Positions 53,045-60,736 of a stretch of DNA of 64,000 nt are shown here, piece after piece. The position numbers and the translations under genes were made by a program. The stretch is from the NCBI RefSeq assembly GCF_900564155.1, contig NZ_LS999839.1:3903097-3967096 (forward strand), given 5' to 3'. Under the pieces are notes generated by a model that did not search any database, was not told the DNA's origin, and saw nothing but the letters and a program-made list of their open reading frames with translations. Within the stretch, counting starts at the first letter, position 1; each line of letters begins with the position of its first letter. Source of the stretch: Pedobacter schmidteae. Lineage in GTDB: Bacteria > Bacteroidota > Bacteroidia > Sphingobacteriales > Sphingobacteriaceae.

Positions 53045-55888
53045 TTAAGGTTTTTCATCTGTAAGCTCAAAACCCCAGGTTTTACCCTTTTCTGTTGCAG
53101 GTATGCCATTTACCATCCATACCGGGGCTTTTGCACCTTTCAGGTAGTAATCAAAAAACTGCTGTTCTCTGATCTGAATGTCTTTTCTGTTCTGACGTTG
53201 CATTAAATTATGCGCTTCATTGTTGTAGTTTAACAACCAAACCGGTTTGCTTAGTCGTCTTAAGCCCGTAAACATTTCAATACCCTGGTACCATGGCACG
53301 GCTCCATCTGCATCGTTGGCCATGATGACCACAGGTGTTTTTACGTTAGGTAATTTAAATAAAGGTGAATTTTCTATATACAATTCGGGTTTTTCCCATA
53401 GGGTGGCACCAATACGGCTTTGTGTTTTTTCGTATTGGAACTGACGGTTCATGCCACTTTCCCAACGCATACCTCCGTAAGCCGAAGTCATGTTCACTAC
53501 AGGTGCACCTGCCCATGCTGCCGCATACATATTGGTTCTGGTAATCAGGTGGGCCACCTGATAGCCGCCCCAGCTTTGTCCTTGTATGCCTATCTTTGTG
53601 CCGTCAACCCAATTGTTTTTCTTTAAAGCTTCTACCCCCGAATTGATAAATTCTTCGGCAGATCTGCCCGGATAACCTCTTTCATAACTGATATCAGGTG
53701 CAAATACCAGATAACCATTGCTTACAAAATAGGGTATATTTAAACGGGAAGGCGTAGGGGCAGGGGCCTGGTACTTATACAGTCCCTCCGAAAGCTTTTC
53801 ATAGAAATAAACAATCATTGGATACTTTTTGGCCGGATCAAAGTTTTCCGGTTTGTACAATATTCCGTCCGAATTGAAACCCTTAGGGGTAGTCCATTTT
53901 ACCAGTTCGGCAGTGCCCCAATTGTAATTTTGTTGCTGTGGGTTGGTCTGACTTAGCTTTACCTGTGTTTTCATGTCGGTAGAAACATATACATCAGGCG
54001 ATTTTTCATAGCTGCCCTTGTCAAAAATAAACCGTTCGGCATTTTTTGCTTTTATCAGTTCCGAATAACTCATTTTTTCCATTACTACCAGCTCCGGATT
54101 GTTGCGGTTGCCAATGTTCTTTTTATACCAGCCGTATTCTTTGGTGGTATTGTTAAAAGTGTTTAGCCAGATGGTTTCCCTTTTACCTAAAAACCTGCTT
54201 TCAGGATCCAGTTTTTCATAACGGAAGGTCAGTTTATTTTGTCGGCCAAATCCATTGGTCAGGTTTTCCGGCGCGTCTTTGCCATCCGGCGAAAATGCCC
54301 ATATGTCGTAACGATCATAAATCAATACTGTCTTGTCGTCTTCAGTCCAGGCTGCCAAACCATATGCCGAAGGCTCATCAGGTACATCATTTTCTTCATC
54401 GGCAAATCTAACGTTAGTACCACTGTTTAACTGGGTAATTTTTGCGGTAAGTACATTGTAGGTATACCAATTTGAGCTCTTTTTATCGAAATATAAAATA
54501 TATTTTCCGGCAGGAGAGGCGCTGGCCGATCCGTATAAAGCTTCAATAATTTTCTTTCTCGATCCTGTTTTGGTATCCACCAGGTAATAATCTCTTACGG
54601 TACCGCCCGCCCATTGGGAGGCAATTCTTTTGCCATAGTCGGTTGAAGCCAGGACATAACCAGCATTCCCTTCATTTATGGGCATAGCATCAGGCAATTT
54701 TACATCGGTTAAAGGAACGATTTTAGCATCGCTGCTAAACACCTCCATTACGGATAGATAAGATCTTTTAAGCTCCTTGTCCAGGTTCTTCAACTGCATA
54801 GGCTGCAGGTAATCATCCTTATAACCCCAAATGTCTAGCTTGGCATTTTCAAAATCTATTAAAGTTGTATCCTTAGGTTTTTTAATAGCTGCAATACCAA
54901 AGTACAATTTATTGCCATCCTTGCTAAAACTCAGTTTTCCATCACCGCTGACTGCCCAGTTGGCCGGCATGCCCTTAATCTCATTGTCTACCAAGGTTTG
55001 CGCAGTATCCAAAGAAGGGGAGTTGTAAAAGATGTTAAAATCTTTGATTTCCTTTTTCTCCGGGCTTCTTTCTCCCAAAAATACCAGGTATTCTCCTTCT
55101 TCGTTAAAAGTAAAATTGCTAAAGTTACCTTTGCCTTTTACAAGTGTTTTTAAAGTTCCTTTTTCCGTATTGTACAGATACACGCCCATCGGGGCAGTTT
55201 TATCTTTTTTTGATCCGCTAGCTGCAAACACCAATTGCTTGCCATTTTTGTTAAAGCTATATGCGGTTACATACTTAAAGATGCGTTCAGTTCCGCTAAC
55301 CAGGTTTTTAACAATCAGATCTGTACCTTCCTGTTTTCCTTTTGGGTCCGTATCTTCGGCAAAGGCAAATGGACTATCCTGTTTTTGTTCGGTAGCGGGT
55401 GTAGTAGTTTTTGTTTTTTTAGCTGTATCCAGTGGTTTCTCTAACAGGTAGGCTAAAAAAGCCACACCTTCCTCTGGCATTTTATACGATTTTACCCTTG
55501 GTATTTTTGCAATAGTCAAATTGGTCAGATTGGCAATTCCTAAAGAGTCTTTAGTCATATCATCTGGTTTTTTCTTTTTGATTTTACTTTCGCGGATGTC
55601 TTTATACTGTGGTTTAACTACGAAAACTGCATATTTGGAGTCGCTGCTAAATTGCAGGTTTGTACCTCTGGCTACGGTCAATTTCGAATTTGCCATCAGG
55701 TTGTTCAGGTATAGTATAGCATCACCTTCCTGCTTGTTTATCGCATACCCGGCCCAAAGACCATTGTTAGTCAGTTGTTTGGTACCCACAGCTTCCCAAC
55801 TGTCATATACCGTATGATTCAACGGTTTTTTTTGTGCGTAGCTTAAGCTGGAAAAAAGTACAAGAGCGGGAATTAAAAATCTATACAT
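53045..55888 (-). CDS. Secreted S9-family prolyl oligopeptidase
   Basis: 947 residues with a signal peptide (about 1-18, SSLSYAQ). A long beta-propeller-like region (about 40-640) is followed by an alpha/beta-hydrolase domain (about 660-947). The catalytic triad is visible: Ser772 in GIQGQSWGGYQ, Asp861 in NDADGAVPW and His893 in NEAHNL. The arrangement fits S9 peptidases (dipeptidyl peptidase or acylaminoacyl peptidase type), which cleave short peptides that enter the propeller. The insertion near residues 128-150 rich in Thr and Lys (TKTTTPATEQKQ) is a linker. It is preceded upstream by the palindrome-rich gap and is probably a single-gene unit. Confidence 0.93.
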   Translation of the reverse strand: MYRFLIPALVLFSSLSYAQKKPLNHTVYDSWEAVGTKQLTNNGLWAGYAINKQEGDAILYLNNLMANSKLTVARGTNLQFSSDSKYAVFVVKPQYKDIRESKIKKKKPDDMTKDSLGIANLTNLTIAKIPRVKSYKMPEEGVAFLAYLLEKPLDTAKKTKTTTPATEQKQDSPFAFAEDTDPKGKQEGTDLIVKNLVSGTERIFKYVTAYSFNKNGKQLVFAASGSKKDKTAPMGVYLYNTEKGTLKTLVKGKGNFSNFTFNEEGEYLVFLGERSPEKKEIKDFNIFYNSPSLDTAQTLVDNEIKGMPANWAVSGDGKLSFSKDGNKLYFGIAAIKKPKDTTLIDFENAKLDIWGYKDDYLQPMQLKNLDKELKRSYLSVMEVFSSDAKIVPLTDVKLPDAMPINEGNAGYVLASTDYGKRIASQWAGGTVRDYYLVDTKTGSRKKIIEALYGSASASPAGKYILYFDKKSSNWYTYNVLTAKITQLNSGTNVRFADEENDVPDEPSAYGLAAWTEDDKTVLIYDRYDIWAFSPDGKDAPENLTNGFGRQNKLTFRYEKLDPESRFLGKRETIWLNTFNNTTKEYGWYKKNIGNRNNPELVVMEKMSYSELIKAKNAERFIFDKGSYEKSPDVYVSTDMKTQVKLSQTNPQQQNYNWGTAELVKWTTPKGFNSDGILYKPENFDPAKKYPMIVYFYEKLSEGLYKYQAPAPTPSRLNIPYFVSNGYLVFAPDISYERGYPGRSAEEFINSGVEALKKNNWVDGTKIGIQGQSWGGYQVAHLITRTNMYAAAWAGAPVVNMTSAYGGMRWESGMNRQFQYEKTQSRIGATLWEKPELYIENSPLFKLPNVKTPVVIMANDADGAVPWYQGIEMFTGLRRLSKPVWLLNYNNEAHNLMQRQNRKDIQIREQQFFDYYLKGAKAPVWMVNGIPATEKGKTWGFELTDEKP

Positions 55889-56111
55889 AAAAGAAGTTCT
55901 GAGTTTTACCTGTTGGGATATAAAGTATAAAAATTGTGAAAATTTTGCAACAAACAGAAATTGTATGTCATTTTTTACAATTCTTTATTGTGTTTTTAGA
56001 ACGTCAGCGGCTTGCATTAATGACGAATCAATTATTTTCCCATAAAACAGCCCCACGCAAGGCTAACACACCTACAGGTAATCTTTTAGTAAAGTACGGG
56101 TAAAGTAGTAG
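55889..56111. other. Gap before the palindromes, no gene seen
   Basis: About 220 bases upstream of the peptidase gene without an open frame. No exact TAnnTTTG box was found for the peptidase. The rest of this gap up to 56369 is filled by the repeats and terminator listed separately. Confidence 0.5.
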
Positions 56112-56215
56112 GTTGGACTACCCTTGAACTACCCTTGGCTTACCGTTGACTTACCCTGGGGGTAATGCAAGGGTAAGCCAAGGGTAGCGCAACGGTAAGG
56201 CAAGGGTAGTACAAC
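56112..56215. repeat. 104-base imperfect palindrome of TACCCTTG-type units
   Basis: The left half carries CTACCCTTG, CTACCCTTG, CTTACCGTTG, CTTACCCTG in direct order; the right half carries the complements GGGTAAG, CAAGGGTAG, CAACGGTAAG, CAAGGGTAG. Folding about 56163.5 pairs 56112-56156 with 56171-56215 with mismatches spaced every ten bases or so and a loop of 14. Strand-symmetric unit arrays of this kind look like a small non-autonomous repeat element. Confidence 0.75.
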
Positions 56216-56257
56216 TATGTTCTTTACTCGTGTTTATTCAAAACCTACTTAAATGGG

Positions 56258-56305
56258 ATCCTGACCACGCAGTAGCTGCGAAGCAAAATAAATTCAGGAT
56301 GACGA
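56258..56305. repeat. Second copy of the TTCAGGATGACG palindrome, with inner hairpin
   Basis: ATCCTGA (56258-56264) pairs with TCAGGAT (56294-56300), and CGCAG (56268-56272) with CTGCG (56276-56280) inside it. The right arm continues TTCAGGATGACGA to 56305, identical over 12 bases to the arm at 50043-50054. It is thus a larger, imperfect relative of the hairpin near TonB. Confidence 0.65.
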
Positions 56306-56314
56306 ATGGCATAA

Positions 56315-56349
56315 AAAAAGGGCTTGTATTATAAATACAAGCCCTTTTT
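56315..56349. terminator. Bidirectional intrinsic terminator of the pyrG-yidC operon
   Basis: AAAAAGGGCTTGTAT (56315-56329) and ATACAAGCCCTTTTT (56335-56349) form a perfect 15-bp stem with a five-base loop and A/T flanks. It lies 20 bases after the end of yidC. Confidence 0.9.
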
Positions 56350-56369
56350 AAGAGGTTTAATGACCTTAT

Positions 56370-58169
56370 TTATTTTTTCTTCTGCTGTGCAGCTGCTTGT
56401 TGCTGCTGGCGCATATAGTCGTCTAATCTGGTTTGAAATTTAGATTTCTTTCTCTGCTCCACAGGTTTTGCTTTGTTTTCCTGTAAAGTTCTATGAATCT
56501 TTTCGTCATCAACCATTGATTTGATCAGGAATTGCTGTGCAAAAGTCAACATGTTGGCCAGGAAATAGTAATAGTTTAATCCTGAAGGGTAGCTGTTCAG
56601 TACACCAAGGAAAATGATTGGCATGATGTAACCAATGTATTTCATTTGTCCGGTAGCACCCGAAATCTGGTTGTTGAAATAAGTATAGATCAATGTAGAT
56701 ACAGTCATCAACACACACATCAAACTCAGGTGATCACCAATAAATGGAACGTTAAAACCGAACTTGATGAAATCATCATAGGTAGACAGGTCTTTCATCC
56801 ACAGGAACGATTCTCCTCTTAACTCAAATAAGTTAGGGAAAAAGAAGAAGAAAGCCATTACGAAAGGCAATTGTAGCAACATCGGCAAACATCCACCTAA
56901 AGGATTTACACCTACTTGTTTGTACAATTTTAAATATTCCTGTTGCAAAAGTGTCGGGTTATCTTCTCCCACTTTAGCTTTTATTTCGTCCATCTCCGGC
57001 TTCAAGATTCTCATTTTAGCCATTGAAAGGTACGATTTATAGGTTAATGGCGACATGGCTACTTTCAGCATAATGGTGAGCAACAGGATAATCAATCCAT
57101 AGTTCCAGCCAAAGCTTTCCAGGAATTTAAATACCGGTAATACAATAAACCTGTTGATGTATTTAAGTGGCCAGTAGCCCATATCAACTTGTTTTTCTAA
57201 TTCAAATCCCTGTGCTTTTAAAGTAGAGAATTTGTTGGTGCCGAAATAGAAAGTCATGCCATAGCTTTGTTGTGCAAGCTGGTTAAACGGCATGATCATA
57301 TTGGCAGCATACCACTTAATTTTTCCTGGCTCAGTCAGGATTTTTACTTCCAGATCTCCTTTTTCAAAGGCATCTTTTGGAACCAGCGCCGCACTAAAGA
57401 ACTGTTGTTTGAAAGAGAACCATTGAATTTTTCCTTCTTTCAGGTCTTCTTTTACATCTTTGGCCACACCCAGGTGATCAGGAGTTTTATCTACATACTT
57501 GTAATAAGGAGCAGAGTGTTCCTGCTCTTTTTTACCCGATTTTTCCTGTTCAAGCAGGGTAGCCTCCCAGTTTAGGGCGATGGTATTGTTTTGAATAACC
57601 TGGTTTAAACCATTCAAATTGATGTTAAAACCAACCTGATTGCTGTTAGGTTTCAGGTCATAAATGTATTCGATGTACTTATCGGCCGAGTAGTTGGCAC
57701 GCATGATGATGCTTCCTGCATTTTGAGTAGCTGTAAAGTACAAGTCATTTGTACTTATTATTTTACCACCAATGTTTAGGTTTAAGCCAAACTTATTCTG
57801 GTCGCCATCAAACAAAACAACAGGTTTTCCATTGTAAGTTTTAAAGCCTTTTACCTCAACTGATAAAATTTTACCGCCTTTATTGCTTAAAGTAAGCTTC
57901 AGGTTTTCATTTTCAAGTACAGTAGTGCTTACTGTTCCGGTAAGGTTGCCGCCAAAAGGGCCTTTTAATGCCACCGAGTCTACAGCGGGTAGTGTACTGA
58001 GGGTTGCTGCAGGGGCAGTAGCTGGAGCAACACCGGCTTTTTTCGCCGAATCGGCTGCAATCCTATCACGTTCTTTTTTTATTTCTGCCTCGCTAGGCTT
58101 AAAAAAATAGAAGGAACCTGCCAAAACGATCATGATCAGGAATAATCCTGTAAACGTATTTTTATCCAT
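56370..58169 (-). CDS. yidC: Membrane protein insertase YidC
   Basis: 599 residues with an N-terminal membrane span (about 5-22), a large periplasmic beta-supersandwich domain (about 60-345), and five C-terminal spans of the Oxa1/Alb3 core (about 360-560) containing LLLTIMLKVAMSPLTYKSYL and QQEYLKLYKQVGVNPLGGCLPML. The C-terminal tail (KSKFQTRLDDYMRQQQQAAA and following) is basic and Gln-rich and may bind the ribosome. YidC inserts membrane proteins with or without SecYEG. It follows pyrG by 20 bases in the same operon. Confidence 0.97.
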   Translation of the reverse strand: MDKNTFTGLFLIMIVLAGSFYFFKPSEAEIKKERDRIAADSAKKAGVAPATAPAATLSTLPAVDSVALKGPFGGNLTGTVSTTVLENENLKLTLSNKGGKILSVEVKGFKTYNGKPVVLFDGDQNKFGLNLNIGGKIISTNDLYFTATQNAGSIIMRANYSADKYIEYIYDLKPNSNQVGFNINLNGLNQVIQNNTIALNWEATLLEQEKSGKKEQEHSAPYYKYVDKTPDHLGVAKDVKEDLKEGKIQWFSFKQQFFSAALVPKDAFEKGDLEVKILTEPGKIKWYAANMIMPFNQLAQQSYGMTFYFGTNKFSTLKAQGFELEKQVDMGYWPLKYINRFIVLPVFKFLESFGWNYGLIILLLTIMLKVAMSPLTYKSYLSMAKMRILKPEMDEIKAKVGEDNPTLLQQEYLKLYKQVGVNPLGGCLPMLLQLPFVMAFFFFFPNLFELRGESFLWMKDLSTYDDFIKFGFNVPFIGDHLSLMCVLMTVSTLIYTYFNNQISGATGQMKYIGYIMPIIFLGVLNSYPSGLNYYYFLANMLTFAQQFLIKSMVDDEKIHRTLQENKAKPVEQRKKSKFQTRLDDYMRQQQQAAAQQKKK

Positions 58170-58189
58170 TATTGTTAGTTAAACGCGTA

Positions 58190-59806
58190 TTATTTTGTTT
58201 TTTTCTTCGCAAACTCCATCGCAGCGGCGACAAATTTAACAAAAAGTGGGTGAGGATTTGCAACTGTTGATTTTAATTCCGGGTGAAACTGTCCGCCAAC
58301 AAAGAAAGGATGGTTTTTAAGTTCCACAATTTCTACCAGGCCGCTTTCCGGATTAATACCTGAAGCGGTCATTCCGGCCTCTTCGTATTGATTCAGGTAA
58401 GCACTGTTAAATTCATAACGGTGTCTGTGACGCTCGCTAATGTGCGTTTTGCCATAAGCGGCATAAGCTTTTGTACCTTTTTTAAGATCGCAAGGATATG
58501 AACCTAAACGCATGGTACCGCCTTTGGCCGTAATGTTTTTCTGATCTTCCATCATATTGATGACAGGATGTACACTGTTTTCATCAATTTCGGTGGTATT
58601 GGCACCTTGTAACCCCAATACATTGCGGCCAAATTCAATTACTGCACATTGCATACCCAGGCAGATACCAAAGAAGGGTACATTGTTTTCCCTTACATAT
58701 TTAATGGTGTCAATTTTTCCTTCAATACCACGGCTTCCAAAGCCCGGTGCAACTAATACGCCATCCAGGTGAGCTAGTTTTTCTTTGGCATTATCAGGAT
58801 AAATGCCTTCGGAATGGATATATTCTACTTTTACCTTGCACTCGTTTCTTGAACCAGCGTGGATAAAGGACTCAATAATAGATTTGTAAGCATCAGGCAA
58901 CTCTACATATTTACCTACCAAACCGATTTTAACTTCTGATGTAGGGTTTTTTAAGCGGCCCAGGAACTCTTTCCATTTCTCCATATCCGGCTCATTTTTC
59001 TGAGCAAGCTTAAGTTTACTCAATACGGTTTTGTCCAGTTGCTCTTTCATCATTAGCAAAGGCACATCGTAAATGGTGGATGCATCTTGTGACTCAATTA
59101 CGGCATTGACATTTACATTACAGAAAAGTGCAATTTTTTTGCGGATGTCTAATGAAATAGAACGTTCGGAACGACAAACCAGAATATCTGGCTGGATACC
59201 ATATTCCAACAACGCTTTAACCGAGTGTTGTGTAGGTTTTGTTTTCAGCTCGCCTGCTGCTGCAAGGTAAGGGATAAGGGTTAGGTGAATTACAATGGCA
59301 TTGTGCGCACCTTCTTCCCATTTAAACTGACGTACGGCCTCAATAAATGGTAAAGATTCAATATCACCAACAGTACCACCCAGCTCGGTAATTACTATGT
59401 CGTACTGACCGGTTTCGCCCAGTAGGCGCATATTTCTTTTAATCTCATCAGTAATGTGTGGAACTACCTGAACAGTTTTTCCAAGGTATTCGCCTTGTCT
59501 TTCTTTGTTAATCACATTTTGATAAATACGACCGGTAGTGACGTTGTTGGCCTGTGAAGTAGGAACGTTTAAGAAACGCTCGTAGTGACCAAGGTCAAGA
59601 TCTGTTTCTGCACCATCTTCGGTAACGTAGCATTCTCCGTGCTCGTAAGGATTTAAGGTTCCCGGATCAATGTTGATATAAGGGTCGAACTTTTGGATGG
59701 TAACACTATAGCCGCGTGCTTGTAATAATTTGGCTAATGAAGCGGAGATGATGCCCTTACCTAATGAGGAAGTAACACCGCCCGTAACAAAAATATACTT
59801 AGTCAT
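58190..59806 (-). CDS. pyrG: CTP synthase
   Basis: 538 residues, the normal length. Synthetase domain (1-265) begins TKYIFVTGGVTSSLGKGI (P-loop) and has DPYINIDPGTLNPYEHGE; glutaminase domain (about 295-538) has GFGSRGIEGK and the nucleophile Cys382 in GICLGMQCAV, with the His-Glu pair in GGQFHPELKS. It converts UTP to CTP using glutamine. It is the first gene of the pyrG-yidC operon, with a TAnnTTTG promoter and a leader hairpin in the 157 bases upstream. Confidence 0.98.
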   Translation of the reverse strand: MTKYIFVTGGVTSSLGKGIISASLAKLLQARGYSVTIQKFDPYINIDPGTLNPYEHGECYVTEDGAETDLDLGHYERFLNVPTSQANNVTTGRIYQNVINKERQGEYLGKTVQVVPHITDEIKRNMRLLGETGQYDIVITELGGTVGDIESLPFIEAVRQFKWEEGAHNAIVIHLTLIPYLAAAGELKTKPTQHSVKALLEYGIQPDILVCRSERSISLDIRKKIALFCNVNVNAVIESQDASTIYDVPLLMMKEQLDKTVLSKLKLAQKNEPDMEKWKEFLGRLKNPTSEVKIGLVGKYVELPDAYKSIIESFIHAGSRNECKVKVEYIHSEGIYPDNAKEKLAHLDGVLVAPGFGSRGIEGKIDTIKYVRENNVPFFGICLGMQCAVIEFGRNVLGLQGANTTEIDENSVHPVINMMEDQKNITAKGGTMRLGSYPCDLKKGTKAYAAYGKTHISERHRHRYEFNSAYLNQYEEAGMTASGINPESGLVEIVELKNHPFFVGGQFHPELKSTVANPHPLFVKFVAAAMEFAKKKTK

Positions 59807-59824
59807 GTTTGTGATTTTCTGATC

Positions 59825-59853
59825 ATAAAGCAGCAGTTATATTGCTGCTTTAT
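59825..59853 (-). promoter_or_regulatory. Leader hairpin of pyrG
   Basis: ATAAAGCAGCA (59825-59835) and TGCTGCTTTAT (59843-59853) form a perfect 11-bp stem with a seven-base loop, between the -7 box and the pyrG ATG. No T-run follows in the direction of pyrG, so it is not a plain terminator. Confidence 0.55.
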
Positions 59854-59870
59854 TGTTTTTGTACGGGATA

Positions 59871-59878
59871 CAAAGTTA
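59871..59878 (-). promoter_or_regulatory. -7 box of pyrG (TAACTTTG)
   Basis: TAACTTTG on the minus strand fits TAnnTTTG exactly. Transcription would begin near 59864, giving a leader of about 58 bases that contains the hairpin at 59825-59853. No clear -33 element was found. Confidence 0.55.
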
Positions 59879-59963
59879 GCAAATAAAACCAAAGCGGCGA
59901 GAGCCTTTTTACAAAAAATAACAATTTTTAAAAGATGAGGGTAATGGGTTAGCGGATAAAAAG

Positions 59964-60728
59964 TTACAGTATGAATCCGTATAGCCTTTTCTTTGCTTCT
60001 TCAGCTTTTTCTTTTTTATCGTGTTCGTAACGGGTAAATAATTCGATCAATTTTTTTAAGTCTTTGTCGGTTTCTATTTTTTTTCCGTTTTTGGGCGGTA
60101 TAATTTCGGACTGGTGATTTTCAAAACCGTCAACTTTTGTGGCAAACCAGGTGCTGTTGTAACGGGGGATAGCCAGGCCCAGGATGGTGCCGGGCAAACC
60201 ACCAAAACCTTCGGGGCCGCCGCGTAATAATATTTCATCAGAATAAAAGGCCACGACATATACGGTATCATAAATAACGCCAATCGCTTTGCGGCATTCA
60301 AATCCGGCAATATTCCTTACGTCGTGCATGATTTTCCAGTTTACCTGGGGGATGGTATCACCAAGCAGGTATTCATCATCCATAATGTTGCGTTTGATGA
60401 CCCTTCGGTTTTTACTGTAATCGGTATAAATTTCGTTGGTTTGTTTGCCCATAGAGAAGGGAAAGAAACCATGGTGACTGCTCTCAGCTTCTTTTTTAAC
60501 GGGTTTGTATAAGGACTTTTCCTGGTCAAAGTAGAAGTCCCAGTTGCTGGTTGCATACTTTTGCATTTTTTCGCGGGCTTCCAGTGGTAGGTTCGAATTT
60601 TCGAGGCTTCTGATCAGGTTTACTTTTTTCTCGAAGCTGATTTTTCCATACTTAATAAAGACCTGTTGCGCTTTAAGCCCCAGTGATGTGCTGCAAATCA
60701 GAAAGAGTGCTATGGCCTTTTGTTTCAT
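59964..60728 (-). CDS. GLPGLI-family protein
   Basis: 254 residues with a signal peptide (about 1-20, ending LKAQQ). The family motif appears as GGLPGTILGLAIP in place of GLPGLI, preceded by the typical AFYSDEILLRGGPEGFG. It also has the usual mid-protein GFECRKAIG. Function of the family is unknown; members are secreted or periplasmic and are commonly encoded next to TonB-type outer-membrane beta-barrel receptors, as here. It follows the receptor gene by eight bases and is the second gene of a two-gene operon. Confidence 0.9.
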   Translation of the reverse strand: MKQKAIALFLICSTSLGLKAQQVFIKYGKISFEKKVNLIRSLENSNLPLEAREKMQKYATSNWDFYFDQEKSLYKPVKKEAESSHHGFFPFSMGKQTNEIYTDYSKNRRVIKRNIMDDEYLLGDTIPQVNWKIMHDVRNIAGFECRKAIGVIYDTVYVVAFYSDEILLRGGPEGFGGLPGTILGLAIPRYNSTWFATKVDGFENHQSEIIPPKNGKKIETDKDLKKLIELFTRYEHDKKEKAEEAKKRLYGFIL

Positions 60729-60736
60729 GTTGGGAC

